A stretch of 45,784 nt of DNA from an uncultured Oscillibacter sp. (GTDB taxonomy: Bacteria > Bacillota > Clostridia > Oscillospirales > Oscillospiraceae): positions 1 to 45,784 of the forward strand of contig NZ_URDP01000015.1 in the NCBI RefSeq assembly GCF_900546705.1. Reading direction: 5' to 3'. Shown here one piece after another: positions 39,596-45,784 of the stretch; position 1 is the first letter of the stretch; every line of letters starts with the position of its first letter. Both the position numbers and the translations under genes were made by a program. The notes under the pieces are model-generated. The model saw nothing but the letters and a program-made list of their open reading frames with translations, had not been told where the DNA came from and did no database searches.

Positions 39596-40819
39596 ATGAG
39601 CAAGCTCGATTGGAACAGCGTCGATTTTGAAACCATGATCATCCACGCAGGCCAGGAACATGACAGCGCATACGGTGCCCTGGCAACGCCCATCTACCAG
39701 ACCTCCACATTCTGCTTTGAAACCGTGGAAGAAGGCGCCGCAAAGTTCGCCAAGCAGATTCCCGGTTACCATCCCGTCTACTCCCGCAGCGGAAACCCCA
39801 CCACCCGGGCATTTGAGCTCAAGTGTGCTGCCATGGAAGGCGGCGAGGATGCTGTGGCCACCGCCTCCGGCATGGGCGCCGTGGGTTCCGTCATGCTTTC
39901 TTTCCTGAAGACTGGCGACCATGTGATTTTTGACAACTCGGTCTATGGCGGCACCAACTATGTGGCCACCACCAATCTGCCGGATCTGGGGATTCAGGTC
40001 TCCCGCGTGGATACCTCCGACCTGGAGGCGCTGAAAGCCGCTATCCGTCCCAACACCAAGATGATCTACTTCGAGACCCCTAACAATCCCATGATCAAGG
40101 TCACCGATGTCGCTGCGGTAAAGGCCGTCGCCGGCAAGGATATCCGCGTGGTAGTGGATGCCACCTTTGCACCTCCCCCCATCCAGCACGTGCTGAAGCT
40201 GGGCGCCGATATCGTGCTCCACTCCATCACCAAGTACATCAACGGCCACGGCGATGCTCTTGGCGGCGTGGTTGTCGGCTCTGCCGAGGACATGGCTTTA
40301 CTCCGCAACAACTCCATGACCAAAATCAACGGCTGCCCGCCCTCTCCCTTCAACAGCTATCTGGTGCTGCGGGGCATGAAGACGCTGGCACTGCGTGTGG
40401 AGCGCCACTGCCAGAACGCCATGGCCGTTGCCAAGTATCTGGAGCAGAACCCCTATGTAAAAACCGTTTATTATCCTGGTCTGGAGAGCGATCCCGGTCA
40501 TGAGCTGGCTTGCCGGCAGATGGAAAACGGCCTCTTCGGCGGCATTCTGAGTTTTGAGCTCAAGGACGATGTGAAGGGCCTGAGCAGCTTTGAAGCCGGC
40601 AAGAAGCTGCTCAACAACCTGAAGATCGCCTCCATCGCCGTCTCTCTGGGCGATCCCGATACCCTGATTGAGCATCCGGCCAGCATGACCCACGCCGGCG
40701 TCTCTCCCGAGGCACGTCTGGCTGCCGGCATTACCGATGGCCTGGTTCGGATGTCCGTTGGCCTGGAGTCTGCCCGGGATCTGATCAACGACTTCGAGCA
40801 GGCGTTTGCCGCGATCTGA
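39596..40819 (+). CDS. Cystathionine gamma-lyase/methionine gamma-lyase family PLP enzyme
   Basis: A 407-residue fold-type I PLP enzyme of the Cys/Met metabolism family. It shows YSRSGNPT (62-69), SGMGA, the ring-stacking Tyr117 in VYGGTNY, the PLP-pyridine Asp188, and the Schiff-base Lys213 in HSITKYINGHGD. Gly119 replaces the cysteine typical of methionine gamma-lyase, and DATF replaces the usual DNTF. The reaction (gamma-elimination, beta-elimination or gamma-replacement) is therefore open. It has a strong GGGAGG ribosome site. It precedes the antiporter by 76 bp without a terminator and shares the palindromic operator of the reductoisomerase-like gene. Confidence 0.9.
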   Translation: MSKLDWNSVDFETMIIHAGQEHDSAYGALATPIYQTSTFCFETVEEGAAKFAKQIPGYHPVYSRSGNPTTRAFELKCAAMEGGEDAVATASGMGAVGSVMLSFLKTGDHVIFDNSVYGGTNYVATTNLPDLGIQVSRVDTSDLEALKAAIRPNTKMIYFETPNNPMIKVTDVAAVKAVAGKDIRVVVDATFAPPPIQHVLKLGADIVLHSITKYINGHGDALGGVVVGSAEDMALLRNNSMTKINGCPPSPFNSYLVLRGMKTLALRVERHCQNAMAVAKYLEQNPYVKTVYYPGLESDPGHELACRQMENGLFGGILSFELKDDVKGLSSFEAGKKLLNNLKIASIAVSLGDPDTLIEHPASMTHAGVSPEARLAAGITDGLVRMSVGLESARDLINDFEQAFAAI

Positions 40820-40895
40820 ACCATCTCACCGCCGCCCCGGAAGTAATTCTCTCTTTTTCTCCAAGGTTATTGATTTTATTTGAGAAAGGAAGCGA

Positions 40896-42266
40896 ATGTC
40901 TGTGGAAAATCAAAAAAAATATTACGGTTGGAAAGGCTTCTTCCCTCTTCTGACGTTCCTGGCCATTTACCTGGGCGGCGGATTGATTTTTACCGCACTG
41001 GGCTATGGCGGTGACTCCTTCAAACAGATTCCCCGCGTGACCGCCCTGGTTGCCGCTTTGCTGGTCTGCTTGTGCATGGGCGGCAAGGAACGCAGCATGG
41101 AATTCCGAATGGACACCTTCTGCAAAGGTATGGCCAACGAGGGAACCATGATCATGCTGGTCGTCTTCCTGCTGGCCGGTGCCTTTTCCGGTGTGGCAAA
41201 GGCCATGGGCGGCGTGGAAGCTACCGCGAATCTGGGCTTGAGCCTGGTTCCTGCTCAGTTTCTGTTCCCCGGCATCTTCCTGATCTCCGCTTTTATTGCC
41301 ACGGCAATGGGTACCTCCATGGGCACCATCTCCGCCATCGGCCCCATCGCCGTGGCGGTGGCCGAGGGCGCTGACCTGAATATGGCCATCGCCATTGCCG
41401 CCGTACTGGGCGGCGCCATGTTCGGCGACAACCTGTCCATGATCTCCGACACCACCATCGCCGCCACCCGCGGCGCCGGCTGCGAGATGCGGGACAAGTT
41501 CAAGATGAACGGCGTCATGGCCGCCGTGGCCGCCATCGCCACCATGATTTTGCTGGCAGTGGTTGGCAGCGGCGCAGAGCTGACCGGTGACTTCCACTAC
41601 GACCTGATCAAAGTGGTTCCCTATCTTTTCGTGCTCATATTCGCCCTGACTGGCTGCAACGTGTTCATTCTGCTGCTTGCCGGTATCATCGTCGCTGCGG
41701 TGGTCGGATTCGCCACCGGTTCCCTGGATGCCATCGGATTTGCACAGGCAGTGTCCTCCGGTATGTCCGGCATGTATGAGATCTGCATCATCGCGCTGCT
41801 GCTGCGCGGCATCAGCGGTGTGGCAGAGGAGCTTGGCGCCATCGACTGGCTGGTGAAGAAGATGACCAGCCAGGTCAAAACCCGCAAAGGCGCTGAATAC
41901 ATGACGGCCGCCATGGTGTCCGTCTTCGATGCGGCACTTGCCAATAATACCATCGCCATTTTGATGGCCGCCCCCCTGACCCGCGAAATGGTGGCCAAGC
42001 ACAACGTGGCTCCCAAGCGCGTGGCCTCTTTGCTGGACATCTTCTCCTGCATCGTCCAGGGCATCATTCCTCACGGCGGACAGGTGCTGCTCTGCATCAC
42101 TCTGACGGGTCTTTCTCCCTTCTCCATCATTGCCGCCAACTACTATGTATTTTTCCTGGCTATCGTCTCCATTGCCACCATCCAGTTCGGCCTTGGCCGC
42201 ACTAAGGAAGAAAAGGCCGGTATCGCCATGTACGATGAGAACAACGAAGTTCTCTCCCTGAAGTAA
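40896..42266 (+). CDS. NhaC-family Na+/H+ antiporter or organic-acid exchanger
   Basis: A 456-residue membrane protein with about 11-12 hydrophobic helices. The NhaC stretch GTSMGTISAIGPIAVAVAEGADLNMAIAIAAVLGGAMFGDNLSMISDTTIAATRGAG (about 146-200) carries the ion-path aspartates. A second repeat-like ANNTIAILMAAPLTREM lies near 350. NhaC relatives include plain Na+/H+ antiporters and the malate/lactate exchanger MleN, so in this context uptake or export of the pathway's acid is plausible. The ATG at 40896 has AAAGGAAG. It is the second gene of the PLP-enzyme operon. Confidence 0.88.
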   Translation: MSVENQKKYYGWKGFFPLLTFLAIYLGGGLIFTALGYGGDSFKQIPRVTALVAALLVCLCMGGKERSMEFRMDTFCKGMANEGTMIMLVVFLLAGAFSGVAKAMGGVEATANLGLSLVPAQFLFPGIFLISAFIATAMGTSMGTISAIGPIAVAVAEGADLNMAIAIAAVLGGAMFGDNLSMISDTTIAATRGAGCEMRDKFKMNGVMAAVAAIATMILLAVVGSGAELTGDFHYDLIKVVPYLFVLIFALTGCNVFILLLAGIIVAAVVGFATGSLDAIGFAQAVSSGMSGMYEICIIALLLRGISGVAEELGAIDWLVKKMTSQVKTRKGAEYMTAAMVSVFDAALANNTIAILMAAPLTREMVAKHNVAPKRVASLLDIFSCIVQGIIPHGGQVLLCITLTGLSPFSIIAANYYVFFLAIVSIATIQFGLGRTKEEKAGIAMYDENNEVLSLK

Positions 42267-42294
42267 CCATCCGTTTTCCCTCCCCCCTTATCTA

Positions 42295-42340
42295 TGCCTG
42301 CCGGCCGCCACTTTGTGGCTGGCCGGCAGGCAACATTTTT
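42295..42340 (+). terminator. Terminator after the antiporter
   Basis: TGCCTGCCGGCC (42295-42306) and GGCCGGCAGGCA (42321-42332) with an inner GCCAC-TTT-GTGGC stem form one long hairpin, followed by ATTTTT. The racemase gene starts 20 bp later, so it depends on read-through or an unseen promoter. Confidence 0.8.
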
Positions 42341-42359
42341 CCCGGAAGGAGGATTCCCC

Positions 42360-43517
42360 ATGGATCTGACTACCAGCCGCTGCTGGGCCGAAATTAACCT
42401 GGGGGCGCTCCGGCGCAACTGCCGCGCCCTGCATGGACTGCTCTCCCCGGGCTGCCGTCTTATGAATATCCTCAAAGCCAACGCTTATGGACACGGAGCT
42501 GTCGCGGTGGCCCGGGTGCTGGCGGAAGAATTTCCCGAGGACTGGATCGGTGTGGCCTGTCTTTCCGAAGCGTTGGAGCTGCGTCAGGCCGGAATTCGGC
42601 AGAACATCTTGATTTTAGGTTACACGCCTCCTCAGGCTGCCGCCATACTGTCTCAGGAGAATATCACACAATCCCTGCTCTCTCCCGGATATACGCGCCA
42701 GCTGATCGCCTGTGCACAGGAAGCCGGTGTTCGTGTTCCCTGTCATCTGAAGCTGGATACCGGTATGACGCGCATTGGCTATACCGCCTACGGCGAGGCA
42801 TACGCCCAAACTGTAAGGGATGCCGCGTTGGCGTATCAGGCACCTGAGCTGAATGTATCCGGCATATTCACGCATTTCTCCAGCGCCTATGGACTGGAGC
42901 CGGAGGACATTTCCTATACCAAAACCCAGTTTGAGCGGTTCGCCCGGGTCTGCCGGGCCCTCGCGGCTCAGGGAATTTCCCCCGGTCTTCGCCATTGCTG
43001 CAATTCCCCCGCTACCGTCAACTCCCCGCAATACGCATTGGATATGTGCCGGACCGGCACTGTGCTCTACGGTCTTTTACCCGAGACTTCCATGCGCCGT
43101 CCCATTCCATTCGAGCCGGTGCTCACCTGGAAATCCCGGGTGGTGCAGCTCCGCTCCATTCCCTCCGGCATTCCTATCAGCTATAACCGACTGGCCATAT
43201 CCGATGCTCCCATGACTTTGGCCGTCATCTCCGCAGGAGATGCCGACGGCTATCCCCGGCAGCTGACCAACCTCGGGCGGGTCAACATCGCCGGCCACAT
43301 CTGCCCGGTAGTCGGGCGCGTGTGTATGGATATGTTTATGGCGGACGTAACCGGCTGCAGCGATATCCAGGAAGGAACTGCCGTCACTTTGCTGGGCGGT
43401 ACCGGCAGTCAGGCCGTCCCCTGCTCGTGGCTGTATCGGCCGCTCAATCTCGGCCCCAGTGCCATAACCTGTAATATCCGTGCCCGGGTTCCATATCTCT
43501 ACCTGGACAACGACTGA
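42360..43517 (+). CDS. Alanine-racemase-fold amino acid racemase with altered gate residues
   Basis: A 385-residue Alr-type PLP racemase. Lys39 (LKANAYGHG) binds PLP, the opposite base Tyr275 lies in PISYN, the PLP arginine is in MCRTGTVLYG, and the R136-type arginine is in LDTGMTRIG. Compared with the Geobacillus enzyme, the two tyrosines that line the substrate entry are replaced: Tyr284 is Asp294 (SAGDADGYPR) and Tyr354 is Ser367 (GPSAITC). Changes at Tyr354 are known to widen specificity toward serine and larger residues. This may be a catabolic racemase rather than the cell-wall Alr. The ATG at 42360 has GGAAGGAGG upstream. Confidence 0.88.
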   Translation: MDLTTSRCWAEINLGALRRNCRALHGLLSPGCRLMNILKANAYGHGAVAVARVLAEEFPEDWIGVACLSEALELRQAGIRQNILILGYTPPQAAAILSQENITQSLLSPGYTRQLIACAQEAGVRVPCHLKLDTGMTRIGYTAYGEAYAQTVRDAALAYQAPELNVSGIFTHFSSAYGLEPEDISYTKTQFERFARVCRALAAQGISPGLRHCCNSPATVNSPQYALDMCRTGTVLYGLLPETSMRRPIPFEPVLTWKSRVVQLRSIPSGIPISYNRLAISDAPMTLAVISAGDADGYPRQLTNLGRVNIAGHICPVVGRVCMDMFMADVTGCSDIQEGTAVTLLGGTGSQAVPCSWLYRPLNLGPSAITCNIRARVPYLYLDND

Positions 43518-43572
43518 TTTCCTTTCACAACTCCGGAATCATGGGCCCGGCGTGCCATCTCTTCTCTTCGGC

Positions 43573-43601
43573 TTGTCTATCTGTGGAAAATCTGCTATGC
43601 T
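43573..43601 (+). promoter_or_regulatory. Promoter of the UPF0173 hydrolase gene
   Basis: TTGTCT (43573-43578), 17 bp, TATGCT (43596-43601), with an extended TGC before the -10 box. Confidence 0.65.
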
Positions 43602-43646
43602 GTTAAAAGCTGCTCTACGCAGTATTCTGCAAAAGGGGTGACTTCA

Positions 43647-44309
43647 TTGAAACTGACATTTTTGGGACATGCCTGTTTTTTGCTGGATGACGGACGGTAC
43701 AAAGTGCTGACAGACCCGTATCTCACCGGAAATCCGCTGGCCGCTGTACAGGCAGATTCCGTGGAGGCGGACTATATCTGCGTGACCCACGGCCACAGTG
43801 ACCACACGGGAGACACGGAGGCGATTGCCCGTCGGACCGGTGCCAAGATCTGCTGCCCGGTGGAGCTGGGATCTGCTGTTTTTGCCTCCCAGGGGCTGGA
43901 GACAATGCCTGCCAACCTGGGTGGTACCTGCAAACTGCCCTTCGGCAGCGTAAAACTGGTTCCCGCGCTCCACGGCAGCGGTGTGGCAGGCAGCCTGGCC
44001 TGCGGTTTCCTTTTCGAAATGGGCGGGAAAAAGATTTACCACGCCGGTGACACTGCCCTGATCTCCGACATGGCGCTGCTGGAAGAGGAGCATGTGGACG
44101 TTGCGCTGCTGCCCATCGGTGATGTTTACACCATGGGGCCTGCCGATGCTCTGCGCGCGGTGAAAATGATCCGCCCAAAGCTGGTAATTCCCATGCACTA
44201 TAACACCTTCCCGCTCATCATCCAGGACCCCAACGCCTTTGCCGATGCCGTAAAGAACGCTGGCTTCCAGGCCACGGTCCTGCAGCCCGGCGAGAGCATT
44301 TCCCTGTAA
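43647..44309 (+). CDS. UPF0173 metal-dependent hydrolase (UlaG-like metallo-beta-lactamase fold)
   Basis: A 220-residue MBL-fold hydrolase: the opening KLTFLGHACFLLDDG, metal motif THGHSDHTGD, GSVKLVPALHGS, YHAGDTALISDM and IPMHYNTFPLI are the UPF0173 signatures. It is probably a phosphodiesterase or lactonase; the substrate is unknown. The TTG at 43647 is taken as the start because AAGGGGTGA lies 7 bases upstream and the protein then begins MKLTFLGHA as in relatives. A GTG three codons earlier overlaps that site. Confidence 0.9.
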   Translation: MKLTFLGHACFLLDDGRYKVLTDPYLTGNPLAAVQADSVEADYICVTHGHSDHTGDTEAIARRTGAKICCPVELGSAVFASQGLETMPANLGGTCKLPFGSVKLVPALHGSGVAGSLACGFLFEMGGKKIYHAGDTALISDMALLEEEHVDVALLPIGDVYTMGPADALRAVKMIRPKLVIPMHYNTFPLIIQDPNAFADAVKNAGFQATVLQPGESISL

Positions 44310-44311
44310 CG

Positions 44312-44350
44312 AACAACACGCTGCGGCAGATGCCGCAGCGTGTTGTTTGT
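44312..44350. terminator. Terminator between convergent genes
   Basis: Seventeen-bp perfect arms 44312-44328 and 44331-44347 (start AACAACACGCTGCGGCA). It lies between the UPF0173 stop and the DUF2752 stop. Confidence 0.85.
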
Positions 44351-44758
44351 TCATGGCATGGGGTACCCGGCCAGCAGCAGCACATTGTGCACCGCACAAT
44401 TGACTACCAGCAGCAGCGCCATCCACCCGAACCAGCGGTTATCGTAGTGCAGCGCCCATCCCCTCCGCCTGCGCAGCCGCCAGACCGTTTGAGAAATCAT
44501 ATAGACCACCCACCAAACAGCTGCAACCGGTACAGCCAGATGACAGCAAAGTGCATGCCAAAGCTGTCCGTGCAGCAGCGCAATCAGCGCCCGGGTGCCG
44601 CCGCAGCCAAGGCAGTATATATGCCAGTGGCTCCAAATCCAGCATCTGCTGACCGTGGGCGCTCCCAGTACATAACGCCACAACAGATACAGTCCCAGTG
44701 CAGCAAGTGCAGTGATCCACATGGTCGGGTAAACCTCCCGGTCCGTAACTTTTTTCAT
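44351..44758 (-). CDS. DUF2752 small membrane protein
   Basis: A 135-residue membrane protein with three helices and the DUF2752 signature IYCLGCGGTRALIALLHG (about residues 48-65), plus an upstream cysteine (RCWIWSHWHIYC). Function is unknown. The start at 44758 (MKKVTDRE) fits a GGGGAAAC site; an ATG one codon earlier is equally possible. It lies 43 bp after the DUF4870 gene in the same direction. Confidence 0.8.
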   Translation of the reverse strand: MKKVTDREVYPTMWITALAALGLYLLWRYVLGAPTVSRCWIWSHWHIYCLGCGGTRALIALLHGQLWHALCCHLAVPVAAVWWVVYMISQTVWRLRRRRGWALHYDNRWFGWMALLLVVNCAVHNVLLLAGYPMP

Positions 44759-44772
44759 CATGTTTCCCCATA

Positions 44773-44801
44773 AGAAGAGGCCGCCCACGGCGGCCCTCTT
44801 T
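44773..44801. terminator. Hairpin between DUF4870 and DUF2752 genes
   Basis: AAGAG-GCCGCC and GGCGGC-C-CTCTT form a stem with one bulge. The T tract is strong on the plus strand (CTCTTTTTATTT) but short on the minus strand, although both neighbouring genes read on the minus strand. Confidence 0.5.
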
Positions 44802-45071
44802 TTATTTCAGCAGCTTGATGGAACCCAGCAAAGGCACTTCCTTTTCCTCTCCGTTGATGGCGGCAATGCAGCCGATCACGGCACAGATAAAGCAAAAAAT
44901 ACCCCACAGCCAGCCAATGCAGGGAATCACGCTGAAAAGGCCCGCCAGCCAAATGACCAGTGCCTGATTCAAATGGAACTTGGCACCTTCCCGATCACCG
45001 GCAACCAGCGCGATCAGCAGTCCGATCCAGGTGATATATGCCACGATCCCGGTCGTTTTGGAATCCAACAT
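44802..45071 (-). CDS. DUF4870 (Tic20-like) small membrane protein
   Basis: An 89-residue protein with three hydrophobic helices and the DUF4870 pattern KTTGIVAYITWIGLLIALV, KFHLNQALVIWL, IPCIGWLWGIFCFICAVIGCIAAINGEEKEVP. Function is unknown; relatives are common single genes in Firmicutes. The ATG at 45071 has AGAGAGGA upstream. Confidence 0.88.
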   Translation of the reverse strand: MLDSKTTGIVAYITWIGLLIALVAGDREGAKFHLNQALVIWLAGLFSVIPCIGWLWGIFCFICAVIGCIAAINGEEKEVPLLGSIKLLK

Positions 45072-45109
45072 AATGTGATCCTCTCTTGATTCTTCAGAAC
45101 TTTATCGAC

Positions 45110-45138
45110 AGTTTACCACAAAAAGCACAGAAAGACAA
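45110..45138 (-). promoter_or_regulatory. Promoter of the DUF4870 gene
   Basis: Minus-strand TTGTCT (45133-45138), 17 bp, TAAACT (45110-45115). Confidence 0.5.
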
Positions 45139-45145
45139 CGCGGGA

Positions 45146-45177
45146 AATAAAAAAGAGACAGCTCAAAAGAGCTGTCT
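45146..45177 (-). terminator. rRNA operon terminator
   Basis: AGACAGCTC (45156-45164), AAAA loop, GAGCTGTCT (45169-45177), followed on the minus strand by CTTTTTTATTT. It lies 9 bp past the 5S end. Confidence 0.88.
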
Positions 45178-45185
45178 TCTTTGTG

Positions 45186-45299
<114 letters not shown>

Positions 45300-45371
45300 T
45301 ATGTCTTCCAGGTCTTCCCGGAGAACATCTTGCATTATATCGTTTTTCCTGCTCTGTGTCAAGGGATTTCT

Positions 45372-45446
45372 TGGTGACCCGTACCGGATTCGAACCGATG
45401 TTAACGGCGTGAGAGGCCGCTGTCTTAACCACTTGACCAACGGGCC
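45372..45446 (-). tRNA. tRNA-Glu (anticodon CTC)
   Basis: Cloverleaf by eye: acceptor GGCCCGT/ACGGGTC with A73 and encoded CCA, a D-arm with GGTCAAGTGGTTAAGAC, anticodon arm GCGGC-CTCTCAC-GCCGT giving CUC, and T-loop GGTTCGAATCC. The sequence is the usual tRNA-Glu body; CUC is the rarer isoacceptor found in G+C-rich genomes. Confidence 0.93.
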
Positions 45447-45447
45447 A

Positions 45448-45523
45448 TGGTGCACCTTCACGGACTCGAACCGGGGACCCACTGATTAAGAGTCAGTTGC
45501 TCTACCAACTGAGCTAAAGGTGC
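45448..45523 (-). tRNA. tRNA-Lys (anticodon CTT)
   Basis: Acceptor GCACCTT/AAGGTGC with A73 and encoded CCA, D-arm AGCTCAGTTGGTAGAGC, anticodon loop CTCTTAA (anticodon CUU) and T-loop GGTTCGAGTCC. It lies one base from the tRNA-Glu gene. Confidence 0.94.
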
Positions 45524-45612
45524 AAATCCCTTTTTTCAGGTACGCTCCCGCACCCTCAAAACCGAACAATGTATCTTCCGCAACGATCTCAGGCCGCCTG
45601 CATTTCTTCGTA

Positions 45613-45784
45613 GGTCAAGCCCTCGGGCTATTAGTACCGGTCAGCTGCATGCATTACTGCACTTCCACCTCCGGCCTATCTACCAGGTAGTCTTCCTGGG
45701 CCCTTACCTCATGAAGAGTGAGAGATCTCATCTTAGGGGGAGTTTCACGCTTAGATGCTTTCAGCGTTTATCTCGTCCGTACAT
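45613..45784 (-). rRNA. rrl: 23S ribosomal RNA, 3' end (runs off the window)
   Basis: The minus strand holds the conserved 3' end of 23S, including the GCTGAAAGCATCTAAGC helix region and the terminal ACCGGTACTAATAGCCCGAG...GCTTGACC. Only the last roughly 170 bases are inside the window. The 89-bp spacer to tRNA-Lys (45524-45612) holds no gene that I can see. Confidence 0.95.

Overview
The window is about 45.8 kb of roughly 60% G+C chromosomal DNA from a low-branching Firmicute, most likely an Oscillospirales (Flavonifractor/Lawsonibacter/Oscillibacter-like) gut Clostridium. This placement is an inference from gene content and order: a T-box ahead of leuS, a CD1247-type zinc-ribbon protein beside efp, a NadD-YqeK fusion, a BusR-like regulator and S-layer (SLH) domains. 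I ran no database search. Promoters are mostly of the TTGACA-17-TATAAT type and intrinsic terminators are abundant, so transcription units can be drawn with some confidence.

Positions 1-6.4 kb hold a nicotinate phosphoribosyltransferase (cut by the window edge) divergent from a type II pantothenate kinase and an HD-domain protein. These are followed by the CD1247-type protein, efp, a YqeG phosphatase, a GH18-like orphan and rpsU. Positions 6.7-20.2 kb form one long leftward housekeeping block. It runs tepA, smc, ftsY, a zinc-ribbon protein, rph, rdgB, yhbY, nadD-yqeK, an LCP cell-wall ligase and rsfS, then leuS under its own T-box. A 167-bp structured repeat element sits at the 3' end of leuS. 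Positions 20.3-23.6 kb are a complete proline operon (proB, proA, a small membrane protein, proC). Positions 23.7-27.5 kb carry an exported SLH-anchored 5'-nucleotidase and, in the other direction, a dihydropyrimidinase.

Positions 27.6-31.6 kb encode an osmolyte (glycine-betaine/carnitine-type) ABC transporter under a GntR-RCK_C regulator of the c-di-AMP-sensing BusR type. Its second permease is fused to the substrate-binding domain. Positions 31.6-33.8 kb carry an ECF-type sigma factor and a translationally coupled membrane protein (probable anti-sigma), with a candidate self-recognised promoter.

The most unusual part is 33.8-43.5 kb. A ketol-acid-reductoisomerase homologue with altered active-site residues lies beside two FCD-type GntR regulators. 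Then come a LarA-family nickel-pincer racemase, a split UxaA-family lyase (SAF subunit plus large subunit), a cystathionine-gamma-lyase-family PLP enzyme, an NhaC-family antiporter and an alanine-racemase-fold protein whose two substrate-gate tyrosines are replaced. An identical 11-bp palindrome lies just downstream of the -10 box of both the reductoisomerase homologue and the PLP-enzyme gene, which ties two separate transcription units into one regulon. I propose this as an uncharacterised catabolic system for a 2-hydroxy or 2-amino acid (substrate unknown).

The window ends with a UPF0173 metallo-hydrolase, two small membrane proteins and the 3' end of an rRNA operon. In that operon tRNA-Lys and tRNA-Glu lie between 23S and 5S rRNA.
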